Origin: Acrocarpospora macrocephala
Lineage (GTDB): Bacteria > Actinomycetota > Actinomycetes > Streptosporangiales > Streptosporangiaceae
NCBI RefSeq assembly: GCF_009687865.1
Contig: NZ_BLAE01000005.1
Coordinates: 78,299-142,298, forward strand
Direction of reading: 5' to 3'
DNA: 64,000 bases
Shown here one piece after another: positions 8,086-16,055 of this stretch. Each line of letters starts with the position of its first letter. The first letter of the stretch is position 1. The notes beneath the pieces were generated by a model. The model worked only from the letters and a program-made list of their open reading frames with translations, made no database searches and had not been told where the DNA came from. Position numbers and translations under genes: made by a program.

Positions 8086-9539
8086 CCCCCCGGCTCCCAG
8101 GTCGGATTGTCCTTGCGCCAAGCCGCCACGATCGTGGTCATGGCCTCGGTCGCGGCGCGCCACTCCTGGGTGACGTCGTTGCCCTTGATGAGCACGTTCT
8201 GCACGAGCGTCCGGTCGATGGTGGAGCCCGACCAGATCTGGCCAGCCCATGGCGCCACGTTCGCGATCCGGCCCTTGAACGTGTGGTCGTGCACCGCGCC
8301 CATGCTCAGCGCCGGGTCCATGGCGGTGTCCACTCGCTCCAGAAAGACGCGCACCAGATCCCGATGCTGGGCCAGGTACCCGTCCGTCGCCGACTCCGCC
8401 GCCTTGGTCACCTCGGCCGCGACCGATTTCAGCGCCGGCAGCGTGTGGCCGGGCACGGTCAGCGCCATGGTCAGCGCGTTCTTCCCGGTGGTCAGGGCCT
8501 TCAGGAAGGCCTTCGCCTCGGCGGGCGCGGCGGTGCCGGCGTAGATCCCGTAGACGGTGATCGTGCCGTGGTGCAGCTTGCCGGTCTCGAACGGCCCGGC
8601 CGGCACGCCGATCACCCCGGTGCCCGCGGCGACCGCGGGCGCCTGGGCGGCCGCGTTCACGCCGAGCCGGCCAGGGAAGGTGGCGAAGACGGCGCGGCCC
8701 GAGACGTACGCCGAGGTGAGGTCGGCGTAACCGCCGTTGTAGAGACTGGCCTGGGTGTGCCGCAGCAGCTCGATGTAGCGCTTGACGCCGTCGAGCACCT
8801 CGGGTTCGCCGAAGGTGACCGAGCCGTCCGGCCCGAACCAGTCCCACCCGGACTGGTAGACGTACGGGGTGAGGAACTGCTTCGGGATCAGGTTGCCCTC
8901 GCCGGCGACCGTGGCGAGGCCGATCAGGCCGTCCTTCCCGTTGAGCTCCGAGACGATGTGCAGCAGTTCGTCGTACGACTTCGGCGCCGTGAAGCCGTAC
9001 TTGTCCAGCAGGTCCTTGCGGTAGTAGAGCAGCGAGGAGTTGGCCTGGTACGGCACCGCGTAGTCATCGCCCTTCCAGCCGATCCTGGTGCCGGGCATGA
9101 AGTCGTCCTGACCTATCTGCTGGACCAGGTCGGTCAGCGGCAGCAGATAGCCCGCCTTGGCCCATTCCGGGATCGCGGACACCGTGGCGATGTTGAACAC
9201 GCCGAGGTCGGTCTTGGAGCGCAGGCTGGTCAGCGTGGTCGGCACGGTGCCGTCCCAGGAGTTCAGCGTGACGGTCACGCCGGGGTGCGCCGCGGTGAAC
9301 TCGGTGATGACGGCCTTGTAGAACGCCAGCGTCTTCGGGTCGTTCTCGTTGGTGTAGAACGGGATCACTTTCGTGCCGCGCGTGGCGGGGGTGGCGGCCC
9401 CGCCGGCGCAGGAGGCGAGCAACGCGGTGGTGGAGGTGCTGGCGGCGAGGGTGAGGAAGGTCCGGCGGCTCATCGAGCCGGAGCGGAGCTGCCGCTCCCA
9501 TAGGTTGATCTTGCGTATCTCATCGCCGATTGCTGACAT
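8082..9539 (-). CDS. ABC transporter substrate-binding lipoprotein, Tat-exported (group 1)
   Basis: The 485-residue binding protein begins with a cytoplasmic stretch, then MSRRTFL with a twin-arginine pair (residues 25-26), a hydrophobic segment and the lipobox LLASC with Cys44 as the acylated residue. The mature part has the sugar-binder pattern VIPFYTNENDPKT..., a VPYQANSSLLYYRKDLLDKYG segment and a C-terminal helix rich in Trp and Lys. It resembles group 1 binding proteins for sugars, polyols or related ligands rather than the SsuA/TauA sulfonate type. The start has TAGGAG at good spacing. A ligand bearing both a polyol and a sulfur group would fit, but this is inference. Confidence 0.92.
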   Translation of the reverse strand: MSAIGDEIRKINLWERQLRSGSMSRRTFLTLAASTSTTALLASCAGGAATPATRGTKVIPFYTNENDPKTLAFYKAVITEFTAAHPGVTVTLNSWDGTVPTTLTSLRSKTDLGVFNIATVSAIPEWAKAGYLLPLTDLVQQIGQDDFMPGTRIGWKGDDYAVPYQANSSLLYYRKDLLDKYGFTAPKSYDELLHIVSELNGKDGLIGLATVAGEGNLIPKQFLTPYVYQSGWDWFGPDGSVTFGEPEVLDGVKRYIELLRHTQASLYNGGYADLTSAYVSGRAVFATFPGRLGVNAAAQAPAVAAGTGVIGVPAGPFETGKLHHGTITVYGIYAGTAAPAEAKAFLKALTTGKNALTMALTVPGHTLPALKSVAAEVTKAAESATDGYLAQHRDLVRVFLERVDTAMDPALSMGAVHDHTFKGRIANVAPWAGQIWSGSTIDRTLVQNVLIKGNDVTQEWRAATEAMTTIVAAWRKDNPTWEPGG

Positions 9540-9618
9540 GGGCGTCTCCTACATTGCAAGCAGACCTCGGGTGAGGGAGGGGGGTGTACGAGGGAGGAGA
9601 AGGAGCACGGCTGACAGG

Positions 9619-10464
9619 TCAGCCCGGATCAGGTCCGGTGATCACTGGCCGGTGTGGGTCGGTCACCCACTCCGACCAGGAGCCCGGGTAGAGGGCGGCG
9701 TCGATCCCGGCGACGACCAGGGCAAGCACCTGGTGCGCCGCGGTGACCCCGCTGCCGCAGTAGACGCCGACCGGGCGGGATCGATCGACGCCGAGGGCGG
9801 CGAACCGGTCCGACAGCTGCCGGGCCGGCAGCATCCGCCCGTCCGGTGCGAGGTTGGCGGTGGTCGGGGCGCTGATCGCGCCGGGGATGTGCCCGGCCAC
9901 CGGGTCGACCGGTTCCACTTCCCCGCGATACCGTTCCGCGGCCCGCGCGTCGAGCAGGATGCCCGTTCTGGCCAGTGCGGCGGCCTGGCCCGCGGTGAGG
10001 GTCGGCAGCGCCCCGGGGGTGAGTGTCACACTCCCGGCGGGGGGATCGGGTGTGCGCGCGGTCAGCTCGCCACCGGCCGCGGTCCAGGCCGCCAGCCCGC
10101 CGTCGAGCAGGCGCACGTCGGGCAGCCCCGACCAGCGCAGCAGCCACCACGCACGAGCGGCGCTGAGCCCTGCGGCGTCGTCGTAGACGACCAGGGGGGT
10201 GCCGTTGTGCACACCGGCCCGGCGTAGCGTCTGTTCCAGCGTGGCAAGGTCGGGCAGCGGGTGCCGGCCCGTGCCCGGGAGCACCGGCCCGGCCAGTTCC
10301 CGGTCCAGGTCGAGGTAGACCGCGCCGGGGATGTGCCCGGCGGCGTACTCCTCGGCCCCGCTCGGTCCGCCGAGCCGCCACCGGATGTCGAGCACCACCG
10401 GCGCAGCCGGCCCGCCCAGCGCCTGCCTCAGCTCGGCCGCCGAGATCAACGGCGCTTCGGTCAT
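9619..10464 (-). CDS. sseA: Two-domain sulfurtransferase (thiosulfate/3-mercaptopyruvate type)
   Basis: The 281-residue protein has two rhodanese domains. The N-terminal domain is inactive in type (VVYDDAAGLSAARAWW), and the C-terminal domain carries the active-site loop CGSGVTA with Cys236. That loop is closer to 3-mercaptopyruvate sulfurtransferases than to thiosulfate-specific rhodaneses. Both CH2-like motifs AAGHIPGAVYLD and VAGHIPGAISAP are present. An ATG with GGCGGG upstream is preferred; an in-frame GTG lies two codons before it. It could move sulfane sulfur released by the pathway to a thiol, giving a persulfide for the metallohydrolase at the operon end. Confidence 0.9.
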   Translation of the reverse strand: MTEAPLISAAELRQALGGPAAPVVLDIRWRLGGPSGAEEYAAGHIPGAVYLDLDRELAGPVLPGTGRHPLPDLATLEQTLRRAGVHNGTPLVVYDDAAGLSAARAWWLLRWSGLPDVRLLDGGLAAWTAAGGELTARTPDPPAGSVTLTPGALPTLTAGQAAALARTGILLDARAAERYRGEVEPVDPVAGHIPGAISAPTTANLAPDGRMLPARQLSDRFAALGVDRSRPVGVYCGSGVTAAHQVLALVVAGIDAALYPGSWSEWVTDPHRPVITGPDPG

Positions 10465-10499
10465 CTTCACGGTCCCGCCTTTCGTTACCGGCCGCGCGT

Positions 10500-12233
10500 T
10501 CAATACACCGGCCGGGCCGTCTCCGTCCCGGTCACCGCCCGGTGCCAGGAGGAGACGGGCGGCAGGCAGTCGTGCTCGTCGGGCACGGGCACGTCGATGA
10601 AGCACGGCCCGCCGGACGCCATCGCCTCGGCGAACAGTTCGGCGAACTCGTCGAGATCGCGCGCCCGCCGGGCCGGCACGCCGAACCCGCCCGCCACCGC
10701 CACCGCGTCGTACGCGGAGAGCTGGGTCTGGAAGAACCGCTCTTCGTGGTAAAACGCCTGGAGCGCCTTGATCCAGCCGAGCGATCCGTTGGAGAACTGC
10801 ACGTAGATGATGGGTAATCCGCTGCGCGCGGCCGACTCCAGCGCCCCGGCGGCCATCAGCATGCTGCCGTCGGTCGTGAAGACGATCACCGGCACGGCGG
10901 TGTTTCCGGCCTCCGGCCGCTCCGCCTCGGCGTACGCCGCGCCCACCCCGCCGGGATGCGCGTATCCCATCGGACCGTGGCCCCGCGGCAGCAGCAGCCG
11001 CCGCCCGGCGCTCGACTGGGTCCACGCCGCGGCCAGATACGGTGTCGGCGTGCCGCAATCCGCCACCACCGTGGCGCCGTCCGGGACCATCGCGTGCACC
11101 CGCTGGATGACTCGCAGCGGGTCCAGCGCGGGCGACGGATCGGGGCGCTTGTCGGCCGCCCGGTCCCACTCCGCCCGCTCCTGGGCCACCCAGCCGGCGA
11201 TCCGCGCGTGCCGGGCCGGGTTGGCCTGGACCAGCCGGTCGAGTGCGGTGAGAACCTCCCGGGCGTCGCCGGTCAACCCGGTGGCGCCGGGATAGTTGCG
11301 GCCCGCCCGGCCCGGCGACTCCACGTCGACGTAGATCACCACGGCGCCGGTCCTGGGCGGCGCTCGGAAGCTGTCGGTGTTCGTGGCGTTGGCCCGGGTG
11401 CCGACCAGCAGCACCACGTCGGCGTCGGCCACGAAGCCGGTGGCGTAGTCCCGGCCGCCGTTGGCGCCGACCACGCCGAGGCTCATCGGGTCGGTCTCGT
11501 CGATCGCGCCCTTGCCGTGGATGCTGGTCGCCACCGCGATGCCGGCCCGCCCGGCCAGCGCGCTCAGCGCGGCATGGGCCGCGGCCAGGTGCACCCCGCC
11601 GCCCGCGACGATCACCGGTCGCTCGGCTCCGTCGATGACCCTCGCGATGGGTACGAGTGTCGCCGCGTCCGGTCCGGGGTGCGGCGCCGTGACGGCGCGC
11701 TCCGGCACGGCGACCCGCGCGGTCTCGTCCAGCACATCCTCCGGGACGATGACCGCGACCGGGCCCGGCCGGCCGCGCACCGCCTCCTCGAACGCGTCGG
11801 TGAGCGCGGCCGGGATGTCCGCCGCCCGCTCCACCAGGCGCTGGGCCTTGGTCACGCCGGAGAAGAGCGCGACCTGATCGGTCTCGGTCAGTGCCCCGGT
11901 GCCCCGGCTTCCCCGGTGGATGTCCGAGCTGATCACGACCAACGGCACCGAGGCGGCGTACGACTCGCCAAGTCCGCCGACGGCGAACGTGGCCCCGCCG
12001 CCGCTGGACACCTCCACCACGCCCGGACGGTTGAGCCGCCGGGCGTAGGCGTCGGCGGCGAACACCGCGCCCCGCTCGTCGTTCATCAGCACATGGGTCA
12101 GATCCGCCCGGCGGGCCAGGGCGTCATAGAAGGTCACGCCGGTGTCGCCGGGTACGCCGAAGAGCGTGCTGGCTCCGCATCGATGCAGCGCCTCGCACAG
12201 GATCTCGGCACCGCTGCCTGCAAACAGGGTCAT
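10500..12233 (-). CDS. ThDP-dependent enzyme (acetolactate synthase/decarboxylase superfamily)
   Basis: The 577-residue protein has the three-domain layout of the superfamily: an N-terminal PYR domain with the activating glutamate in MNDERGAVFAADAYAR, a central domain with VIVAGGGVHLAA, and a C-terminal PP domain. The Mg-ThDP motif reads TDG-(25)-FSN instead of the usual GDG-(25)-NN, the first glycine being replaced. The start ATG has GGAG nine bases upstream; a longer frame adds 23 residues without support. Xsc-like sulfoacetaldehyde acetyltransferase would suit the sulfur context, but overall similarity looks closer to general acetolactate-synthase-like decarboxylases, so no substrate is assigned. 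Confidence 0.85.
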   Translation of the reverse strand: MTLFAGSGAEILCEALHRCGASTLFGVPGDTGVTFYDALARRADLTHVLMNDERGAVFAADAYARRLNRPGVVEVSSGGGATFAVGGLGESYAASVPLVVISSDIHRGSRGTGALTETDQVALFSGVTKAQRLVERAADIPAALTDAFEEAVRGRPGPVAVIVPEDVLDETARVAVPERAVTAPHPGPDAATLVPIARVIDGAERPVIVAGGGVHLAAAHAALSALAGRAGIAVATSIHGKGAIDETDPMSLGVVGANGGRDYATGFVADADVVLLVGTRANATNTDSFRAPPRTGAVVIYVDVESPGRAGRNYPGATGLTGDAREVLTALDRLVQANPARHARIAGWVAQERAEWDRAADKRPDPSPALDPLRVIQRVHAMVPDGATVVADCGTPTPYLAAAWTQSSAGRRLLLPRGHGPMGYAHPGGVGAAYAEAERPEAGNTAVPVIVFTTDGSMLMAAGALESAARSGLPIIYVQFSNGSLGWIKALQAFYHEERFFQTQLSAYDAVAVAGGFGVPARRARDLDEFAELFAEAMASGGPCFIDVPVPDEHDCLPPVSSWHRAVTGTETARPVY

Positions 12234-12334
12234 ACCGTCATCTCCAACTCGCGCCCGGTTCGCGGGCAGCGTCGACCGGACCGTGGACCCCAGCGGGGTC
12301 ACGGTGGCCGGTGGAACTTTGGTTCAGTAGTGAT

Positions 12335-13033
12335 TCAGTGGTTCAGGGGCTCGGGAGCCGCCTCGGCAAGGAACTTCGCGGACTGCCGGACGTCGTCGAG
12401 CACGTTGAGCAGGTGGTTGCGCATCAACTGCTCCGCCAGGACGGCGTCCCGGTCACGCACCGCGGCGACGATGGCCGCGTGCTCGTCGATGGAGTGAGGG
12501 AGCCGGCCCGGCACCTGAGCCGAGAGCAGACGTACCCGGTCGAACTGGTCGTTGAGCACCTGGATCATGTTCTCCAGCCGCTCGTCGCCGCTGAGCCGGT
12601 GGATGGCGGTGTGGATCGCGTGCCCGGCCTCGGCCACGTGCGCCCAGTCGCCGTCCCGCGCGCGATCCCGCGCCTGGACGAGGAGTTCCTCGATGCTCGC
12701 GAGGTCCTCGGACGACGCCCGCTCGCATGCCTGCCGGGCCGCCAGACCCTCAAGCACGGCTCGGATGTTCATGATGGACTCCGTGTCGGCCAGGGTCAGC
12801 GAGGCGACGAAGTAGCCCTTGTAGGGCGTGCTGACCACCAGGCCGGTCTGGGCCAGCCGGACCAGGGCCTCCCGGATCGGCGTCTTGCTGATCTGCAGGT
12901 CCGCGGCGAGACGGCTCTCCACCAGTGCCTCGCCTGGGGCGAGTGCCATGGTCTGGATGGCGTGCTTGATGGCCTCATAGGCCCGCTCGATGATCCGCTT
13001 CTGGGTGCTGCCGAGAGGTTGCAGTGCGCTCAC
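12335..13033 (-). CDS. GntR-family regulator, FCD (FadR C-terminal) subgroup
   Basis: The 232-residue protein has an N-terminal winged helix (LVESRLAADLQISKTPIREALVRLAQTGLV, residues ~39-68) and an all-helical FCD ligand domain. The domain's metal/ligand histidines are visible in AGHAIHTAIHR and later NHLL. It starts with GTG overlapping the previous stop as GTGA, after GAGGATGGGA. Being second in the operon it is probably the local regulator that responds to the pathway substrate or an acid intermediate, with autoregulation at the palindromic region upstream of the first gene. Confidence 0.92.
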   Translation of the reverse strand: MSALQPLGSTQKRIIERAYEAIKHAIQTMALAPGEALVESRLAADLQISKTPIREALVRLAQTGLVVSTPYKGYFVASLTLADTESIMNIRAVLEGLAARQACERASSEDLASIEELLVQARDRARDGDWAHVAEAGHAIHTAIHRLSGDERLENMIQVLNDQFDRVRLLSAQVPGRLPHSIDEHAAIVAAVRDRDAVLAEQLMRNHLLNVLDDVRQSAKFLAEAAPEPLNH

Positions 13034-13467
13034 GAAGTCCCATCCTCACTCTGATCCGGCCGGACGGCGGGCAGAAACTCCACACCGTCATGAACCTGAA
13101 AGCCGGCGGCCACGCCGGTGCGGGGCCGTTCGCTGTAGAGCACCACGTTGTAGTGGTTCGGCAGGTGGGTTCCGTCGAAGCCGATCAGGGTGGCGACTGG
13201 CGCGCCCCGGACCAGCACCCGATCACCCACCACGAGCAGACCCGCGGTGTCGATGCGCACGAACCCGAGGTAGGTGGCATCGGGAACCCGGTCGCCTGGC
13301 CCCCGGTCCGAATCGTTGCTGAGGATCAGCTCGCAGACGTCACCGGCCCGGAAAACGCGGGTCAGATAGCTCTCCAGCACCAGCTCACGCCCCTCAAGGG
13401 CCAGGTCCATCACCGCCACGAGGGCCCCAAGAACGGGCGCCTTCCGGGCGAACGCGTCCGGCGTCAC
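13030..13467 (-). CDS. Conserved small protein of unknown function, first gene of the operon
   Basis: The frame encodes about 145 residues from a GTG, or 156 from an ATG at 13500. It reads as a compact beta-rich domain: VLGALVAVMDLALEGRELVLESYL, then RVFRAGDVCELIL, FVRIDTAGLLVVGDRVLV and YNVVLYSERPRTG. No catalytic motif, signal or membrane helix is visible. I prefer the GTG because AGGGGCGA precedes it and the candidate GntR operator then lies upstream of the coding region. It overlaps the regulator gene by a GTGA. The function is unknown; its first position suggests a role tied to sensing or to the substrate. Confidence 0.65.
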   Translation of the reverse strand: MTPDAFARKAPVLGALVAVMDLALEGRELVLESYLTRVFRAGDVCELILSNDSDRGPGDRVPDATYLGFVRIDTAGLLVVGDRVLVRGAPVATLIGFDGTHLPNHYNVVLYSERPRTGVAAGFQVHDGVEFLPAVRPDQSEDGTS

Positions 13468-13489
13468 TCGCCCCTGGGTGTATGGATCC

Positions 13490-13523
13490 TGAGATCTCAT
13501 ATCTCGGATCTGATCTCTCATGT
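13490..13523. promoter_or_regulatory. Candidate GntR operator/promoter region
   Basis: The perfect 10-bp palindrome TGAGATCTCA (13490-13499) is followed by further GATC/TCTC half-sites: ATATCTCGGATC, then TGATCTCTCATG. This cluster sits just upstream of the preferred start of the first gene of the organosulfur operon. It is a reasonable binding site for the GntR protein encoded there; the protein-site link is inference. Confidence 0.4.
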
Positions 13524-13570
13524 TGCAAGACGCTAAGTCGCGCATCAGCCCCTGTCAAGGCCCAAACCAC

Positions 13571-13590
13571 AGCCGAAACAAGCCGAAACA
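13571..13590. repeat. Tandem decamer AGCCGAAACA x2
   Basis: Two perfect, directly adjacent copies of AGCCGAAACA lie in the 180-bp gap between the leftward operon and the rightward serine hydrolase gene. A tandem pair in a divergent promoter region is compatible with an activator site, but two copies alone could be chance. Confidence 0.5.
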
Positions 13591-13650
13591 TGTTCATACT
13601 TGGACCGAAAGCAATCGGCAGGCGGCCGGGGCGGGGCGGGTGGATTCCAC

Positions 13651-14778
13651 GTGAGATCGCGTACGAGACGCTCGACGCGGATGCTGGTCGTCGCCGTGAC
13701 AGCGCTGGCCGTCTCGTCGTCAGGTCTGCAGCCGGTGAACACCACCGTGGACTGCGACACCATCTGGCGACGAACGGGAAGCGGCTGGTACGAGAGCAAC
13801 CCGAGCTACACCGACAGCCGGGACGACACGGCTGACTGGCAGTTCTCGATCCCTGAGGCACAGGGGATGAACTCCAGGGCGCTGACCAGCGGGCTGAACA
13901 GCCTGCGGGCGAACAAGTCCATCCTCAGTGCGATCGTCATCCGGCACGGCAAGATCGTCACGGAGTCGTACTACAACGGAAGCACGCGCTTCAGGAGCAA
14001 CAATGTGCACTCCGCGTCGAAGGGCATGATCCAGGCGCTCCTTGCGATCGCCGTCCAGAAGGGGTACATCACGAGCCTCGACGACAAGGTCTCGAAGTAC
14101 CTCCCGCGGTACCCGAACGGTGCGCAGATCAGTCTCCGGAACCTGATCTCGATGGCCTCCGGCCTCCGGTGGGAGGAGGACAGCACGGAATACAAGATCC
14201 GGATGCGGTCGGATTGGGTCGGGGCGGCCCTCTCGCAGGGGTTCCAGAGCACGCCGGGGACGCGATTCACGTACAGCACCGGCAACACTCATGTCCTGTC
14301 GGGTGTGCTGCAGGCAGCGACGGGCATGAGCACGTGTGCGTTCGCCGACACGAACCTGTTCACCCCGCTGGAGATCACCCCGGAGCACTGGGGACGGGAT
14401 CCGCAGGCGATATTCGCGGGTGGCTACAACCTGTACATGACGCCCCGTGAGTTGGCGAAGTTCGGCCTGCTCTATCTGCAGAACGGTGTCTGGAAGGGCA
14501 CCCAGCTCGTGCCGACCTGGGCGATCACGGACGCGACGACCACCCTGTGGCAGGTCGATGACACATTCAGCTACTCCCAGGGCTGGTGGAACCAGACCGT
14601 GTCGGGGCACAAAATGTACTTCGGCTGGGGCCACGGCGGCCAGTTCTTGTACGTCATCCCCTCCCTCGACATCGTGTTCACCACGACCGAATACACGGCG
14701 GACGGTCACGACAACATCGAGATCAACTCGAGGGAGTTCATCCAGAACTCCCTCATCCCGGCGGTCACCGGACCGTAG
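13651..14778 (+). CDS. Secreted serine hydrolase, beta-lactamase/penicillin-binding-like
   Basis: The protein has about 375 residues from a GTG preceded by GGTGGATTCC. An Arg-rich start and hydrophobic MLVVAVTALAVSSSG form an export signal. The class C-like fold is shown by SASKGM (nucleophile Ser and Lys), TYSTGN in place of YxN, and GWGHGG in the position of the KTG/HxG motif. Relatives are esterases, D-amino peptidases or penicillin-binding proteins, not usually true beta-lactamases. It is monocistronic: the upstream gene is divergent and a strong hairpin follows. Confidence 0.88.
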   Translation: MRSRTRRSTRMLVVAVTALAVSSSGLQPVNTTVDCDTIWRRTGSGWYESNPSYTDSRDDTADWQFSIPEAQGMNSRALTSGLNSLRANKSILSAIVIRHGKIVTESYYNGSTRFRSNNVHSASKGMIQALLAIAVQKGYITSLDDKVSKYLPRYPNGAQISLRNLISMASGLRWEEDSTEYKIRMRSDWVGAALSQGFQSTPGTRFTYSTGNTHVLSGVLQAATGMSTCAFADTNLFTPLEITPEHWGRDPQAIFAGGYNLYMTPRELAKFGLLYLQNGVWKGTQLVPTWAITDATTTLWQVDDTFSYSQGWWNQTVSGHKMYFGWGHGGQFLYVIPSLDIVFTTTEYTADGHDNIEINSREFIQNSLIPAVTGP

Positions 14779-14864
14779 GGATGTTGACCATGTCGGGTGC
14801 CTGGGACCACGACGATCCGGGTGCCTTCGATGGTGTTGCCGTCGAGATTGATGCGGGGCAGCCT

Positions 14865-14901
14865 CCGAGGCCTCGCCGGGACATCCCCGGCGAGGCCTCG
14901 G
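14865..14901. terminator. Bidirectional hairpin terminator
   Basis: A perfect 16-bp stem (CCGAGGCCTCGCCGGG and its complement) encloses a 5-base loop between two convergent genes. No T-run follows, as is usual in high-GC actinobacteria. Confidence 0.8.
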
Positions 14902-14911
14902 TTGCCTGGCG

Positions 14912-15859
14912 TCACGTGGAGGCGGTGGCCGACCCGCCGAAGTTGCTCTTGACGGTGATGCGCTGGGGGTTGAAGACCCAGCCCCGCTGGTCCGCGTAGC
15001 GGCCACCGCCGAGGTTGGTGAGCGTGAACATGAAGGAGTCGGACGAGGTCAGGTAGACGCTGAGAATGGCGTTGGGGTTGGTGCTGGTGGCCTCGATGCG
15101 CAGGAGGCGGCCCTTCCACTCAGCGCGCTTGATCCGGACCACGTCAGAGACCGGGGGCGTGGTAGCGGGGACGACGGTCAGCGTGCCGGTGCGAGTGACG
15201 CCGAAGGCGGTGGCGGTGACGGTCACCGTGGTGCCGGCGCTGACGGAGGTGGTGGTCACGGGGAAGGCGCCGGACGACTGGCCGCCGCTCACGACCGTCT
15301 CGGCGGGGACACTGACCACGGCCGGGTTGCTGCTGGACAGTGTGACCACCGCGCCATCGGTCACGGAGGCGAACCGGACCGTGCCGGTGGCCGGGCTGCC
15401 TCCGGCGACGGTCGCCGGGCTGAACGTCACCGAGGACAGGACCGGGCCGGAAGGGACCGGGTTGACGTTGAGACAGTCCACCTGGGTGATCCCGCCCGCC
15501 GTGCCGTTGACGCACGCGAAATCGCCCGGGCCGGTGAAGGGGACGGTCGTCACGGTGAAGTCCGCGCTGAGGGCCCCGGCCGGGATGGTCACCGAGCCCG
15601 GGACCCTGACGACACCGGTATTGGTGCTGGACAGGGTCACCACCGTGTCCTGGTCGACGGCGGCCGCCAGCGTCACCGTGCCCTGCGCCGGGGTGCCCGC
15701 GACGACCGTGCCCGGGGAGATCGACAGGCTGTCGAGCGTCCCGGCGCTGAGCCCGTACGCGGTGGAAGGGAGGCCCGCCAGCGAGCCGCCGCAGAGAACA
15801 ATCACCGAGGCGGCCACGACGGACAGCCTCCTGAATAAGCCTGCAATCACCTTTACCAC
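14912..15859 (-). CDS. Secreted protein with Ig-like beta repeats
   Basis: The 315-residue protein has an export signal (FRRLSVVAASVIVLCGGSLAG). Two tandem ~85-residue beta-sandwich repeats follow; each begins LSISPGTVVAGTPAQGTV or VTFSPATVAGGSPATGTV and contains VVTLSSxNxxVVxVP. A C-terminal domain of ~70 residues starts at RIKRAEWKGRLLRIEATS. These look like bacterial Ig-like or adhesion-type modules with a structural or binding role outside the cell. The start is GTG; another GTG three codons later is possible. It converges on the serine hydrolase, which is also secreted. Confidence 0.75.
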   Translation of the reverse strand: MVKVIAGLFRRLSVVAASVIVLCGGSLAGLPSTAYGLSAGTLDSLSISPGTVVAGTPAQGTVTLAAAVDQDTVVTLSSTNTGVVRVPGSVTIPAGALSADFTVTTVPFTGPGDFACVNGTAGGITQVDCLNVNPVPSGPVLSSVTFSPATVAGGSPATGTVRFASVTDGAVVTLSSSNPAVVSVPAETVVSGGQSSGAFPVTTTSVSAGTTVTVTATAFGVTRTGTLTVVPATTPPVSDVVRIKRAEWKGRLLRIEATSTNPNAILSVYLTSSDSFMFTLTNLGGGRYADQRGWVFNPQRITVKSNFGGSATAST

Positions 15860-16055
15860 AGCCTTCGCTGAGATCGGATCGGACGTGTCCGTAGCACAAC
15901 ACGGATAGCCGCCCCTCGCGGTTCAATGTGCCGGAACAGGCGGTCATCGCCGCGTACGAGTCGGGCTTGATCCAGCCGGGCGGCTGAGCTCCTCCGTCCA
16001 GCTGAAGACGTCCGAGGGCGGCCCCGGGCGGCGTGTCGAAGATCGGCGAGCCGCG

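Noticed and set aside
10500-12233. Sulfoacetaldehyde acetyltransferase (Xsc) assignment
   Set aside because: The context is tempting, but the N-terminal region does not read like Xsc and no pta gene is adjacent; left as ThDP enzyme of unknown substrate.
9551-13530. Shared CTTGCAA element upstream of the binding-protein gene and of the first operon gene
   Set aside because: Only seven bases are shared and flanks differ; too weak to call a common regulatory site.
15915-15987. Short plus-strand frame ending AVIAAYESGLIQPGG before a stop
   Set aside because: It resembles a gene 3' end but is too short and matches no family I recognise; it may be chance in the gap before the VOC gene.
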